Assembly (NCBI GenBank): GCA_902478365.1
Contig: CABSKX010000079.1
Location: 1 to 7,314, forward strand
Reading direction: 5' to 3'
DNA length: 7,314 bases
DNA from: an uncultured Collinsella sp.
GTDB lineage: Bacteria; Actinomycetota; Coriobacteriia; Coriobacteriales; Coriobacteriaceae
A program made the translations under genes and the position numbers. The notes beneath the pieces were generated by a model. The model had not been told where the DNA came from. It did no database searches and saw only the letters and a list, made by a program, of their open reading frames with translations. Positions 6,569 through 7,314 of the stretch are shown here, piece by piece. Each line of letters begins with the position of its first letter. Position 1 is the first letter of the stretch.

Positions 6569-7108
6569 CTATGCTCCTAGCGTATCTCGCGAAGCATCGC
6601 CCAGGTGCTCCGTTAAAGCCGAATTTTGCAGTTGCTCAAGCTCATCTAAAACCGAGCGAGCCTCTTTAAACGTTTGTGCAACGCGTTCCTTGGTGCTCAC
6701 CTTTTCTTCCTTAGGCTTAGGTCGAGCATCCTCGGTGATCGCAATGGCATTGGCTACGGCCAAATCACCCGTCAAGGTAATGGAAAGCGCAACTTCAACG
6801 ACACCCAACTCTTGAGCAATCTCGAGCGCTCGACCTGAAAGCACTGCTTTAGGCTTTCCGAGGTTATCACGCGTTACCGAAACGTCTTTGCGGCCGACGC
6901 CCTGACTAAAGCCCGTACCAAGAGCCTTGAGAACCGCTTCACGAGAAGCAAAACGGCTCGCATAGTGCGCCGCAGGACGCGATGAAGCATCGCAATATGC
7001 GCACTCTTCTTCGGTAAACACACGCCGAGCAAACGACGGCGTCTTTTCAAGGATTGATTTCATGCGGGAAATCTCGACGATATCAACGCCGATACCAGCT
7101 TCAGCCAT
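6569..7108 (-). CDS. acpS: Holo-[acyl-carrier-protein] synthase with C-terminal extension
   Basis: A 179-residue protein. Residues 1 to ~127 match AcpS, which transfers 4'-phosphopantetheine from CoA to a serine of apo-ACP and so activates fatty acid synthesis. Motifs are GIGVDIVEISRM (5-16; D9 binds Mg), FTEEEC (31-36), SRFASREAVLKALGTG (51-66; E57 matches the second Mg ligand) and LGKPK (83-87). The S-x-S-H near the end of many Gram-positive homologues is ITLTGD here, closer to the E. coli form. AcpS is usually 115-130 residues, so the charged, probably helical tail (~128-179, rich in Lys, Glu and Arg) is an extension of unknown role. The start at 7108 is preferred because GGAGG lies five bases before it; an ATG at 7120 overlaps that site. 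It is the first gene of the operon. Confidence 0.93.
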   Translation of the reverse strand: MAEAGIGVDIVEISRMKSILEKTPSFARRVFTEEECAYCDASSRPAAHYASRFASREAVLKALGTGFSQGVGRKDVSVTRDNLGKPKAVLSGRALEIAQELGVVEVALSITLTGDLAVANAIAITEDARPKPKEEKVSTKERVAQTFKEARSVLDELEQLQNSALTEHLGDASRDTLGA

Positions 7109-7111
7109 GTT

Positions 7112-7118
7112 CACCTCC
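7112..7118 (-). promoter_or_regulatory. Ribosome binding site for acpS
   Basis: GGAGGTG on the minus strand, with five bases between the GGAGG core and the ATG at 7106-7108. Its strength selects this start over the in-frame ATG at 7118-7120. Confidence 0.8.
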
Positions 7119-7137
7119 ATATTGCACAGACTAAGTT

Positions 7138-7167
7138 ATTGTAGCCCGTTAACGGAAGATGCGACAA
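7138..7167 (-). promoter_or_regulatory. Predicted sigma70-type promoter of the acpS operon
   Basis: On the minus strand, TTGTCG (7162-7167, 4 of 6 to TTGACA) and TACAAT (7138-7143, 5 of 6 to TATAAT) are separated by 18 bases. Transcription would start near 7131, leaving a leader of about 20 bases before the acpS start. The upstream terminator (7214-7245) supports the operon needing its own promoter here. No promoter was evident in the short gaps between the later genes. Confidence 0.6.
7146..7155. promoter_or_regulatory. Perfect palindrome in the promoter spacer
   Basis: The sequence ccgttaacgg reads the same on both strands and lies between the predicted -35 and -10 boxes. A dimeric repressor bound there would block polymerase, so it is a candidate operator. 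A 10-base palindrome can occur by chance, and no regulator gene is present in the window. Confidence 0.3.
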
Positions 7168-7213
7168 ACGAGGGTCATAAAACACAGCGAGTTTGTTAGA
7201 TCTGGCTTTAAAC

Positions 7214-7245
7214 AAAAAAGGGGGAGGCCGCGAGGCCTCCCCCTT
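7214..7245 (-). terminator. Strong rho-independent terminator for a gene to the right
   Basis: Ten G/C-rich pairs (7220-7229 gggggaggcc with 7234-7243 ggcctccccc) enclose a gcga loop (gaga-like tetraloop size), and read on the minus strand they are followed by six T (7219-7214), then GTTTAAA. The plus strand also has a T-rich tail after the stem (7244-7254), so it may act in both directions. It separates the acpS operon from an upstream minus-strand transcription unit outside the window. Confidence 0.85.
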
Positions 7246-7314
7246 CTTCATTTTCACTGACGGCTCGGTGCCGTCCACCGGTCAGCGGCGCCCTGGCCTC
7301 CCACGGGCTGACCC
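7246..7314. other. Unassigned right edge with inverted repeats
   Basis: Positions 7259-7264 (gacggc) pair with 7270-7275 (gccgtc) around a 5-base loop, and 7280-7286 (ggtcagc) can pair with 7307-7313 (gctgacc). A minus-strand reading frame open from the edge ends at a TGA at 7254-7256, just before the terminator, and could be the last 19 codons of a neighbouring gene. Alternatively the folding suggests the 3' end of a structured RNA. The stretch is too short to name either. Confidence 0.25.

Noticed and set aside
7246..7314. 3' end of RNase P RNA on the minus strand
   Set aside because: The conserved 3' segment around ACAGAACCCGGCTTA is not present, so there is no positive evidence.

Overview
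The window looks like chromosomal DNA from a high-G+C actinobacterium, most probably a coriobacterium such as Collinsella. This rests on G+C that looks close to 60%, on a gene order matching the actinobacterial nnr-alr-tsaE-tsaB-rimI-tsaD cluster, and on protein sequence character. No rRNA or other marker gene is present, so the genus is an inference.

Almost all of it is one tightly packed minus-strand operon, read from right to left. In order of transcription it holds acpS (holo-ACP synthase), nnr (two-domain NAD(P)HX epimerase/dehydratase), alr (alanine racemase), a family-4 Fe-S uracil-DNA glycosylase, tsaE (the ATPase of tRNA t6A synthesis) and one very long gene in which TsaB, RimI and TsaD are fused in that order. 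The junctions, in the same order, are 0, 2, 8 and 12 bases and a 14-base overlap. Most starts have a good Shine-Dalgarno sequence lying inside the end of the preceding gene or in the short gap.

Right edge (7109-7314): a strong minus-strand terminator at 7214-7245 closes off whatever lies to the right. It is followed by a plausible sigma70-type promoter (7138-7167) for the operon, whose spacer contains a perfect 10-base palindrome. The last ~60 bases contain inverted repeats but no gene I can name.

Left edge (1-284): non-coding as far as I can see. A GC-rich hairpin lies 12 bases past the tsaD stop, and two further strong hairpins lie at 111-133 and around 5-41. This stretch could be a terminator region or a dispersed intergenic repeat.

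Function: the operon combines cofactor housekeeping (ACP phosphopantetheinylation, NAD(P)HX repair), D-alanine supply for peptidoglycan, uracil excision, and tRNA/ribosome modification (t6A37 on ANN-decoding tRNAs, and probably N-terminal acetylation of S18). TsaC, which makes the threonylcarbamoyl-AMP intermediate, is not in the window and must be encoded elsewhere. The most notable item is the single-chain TsaB-RimI-TsaD protein. I see no mobile element, CRISPR array, tRNA, toxin-antitoxin or defence system.
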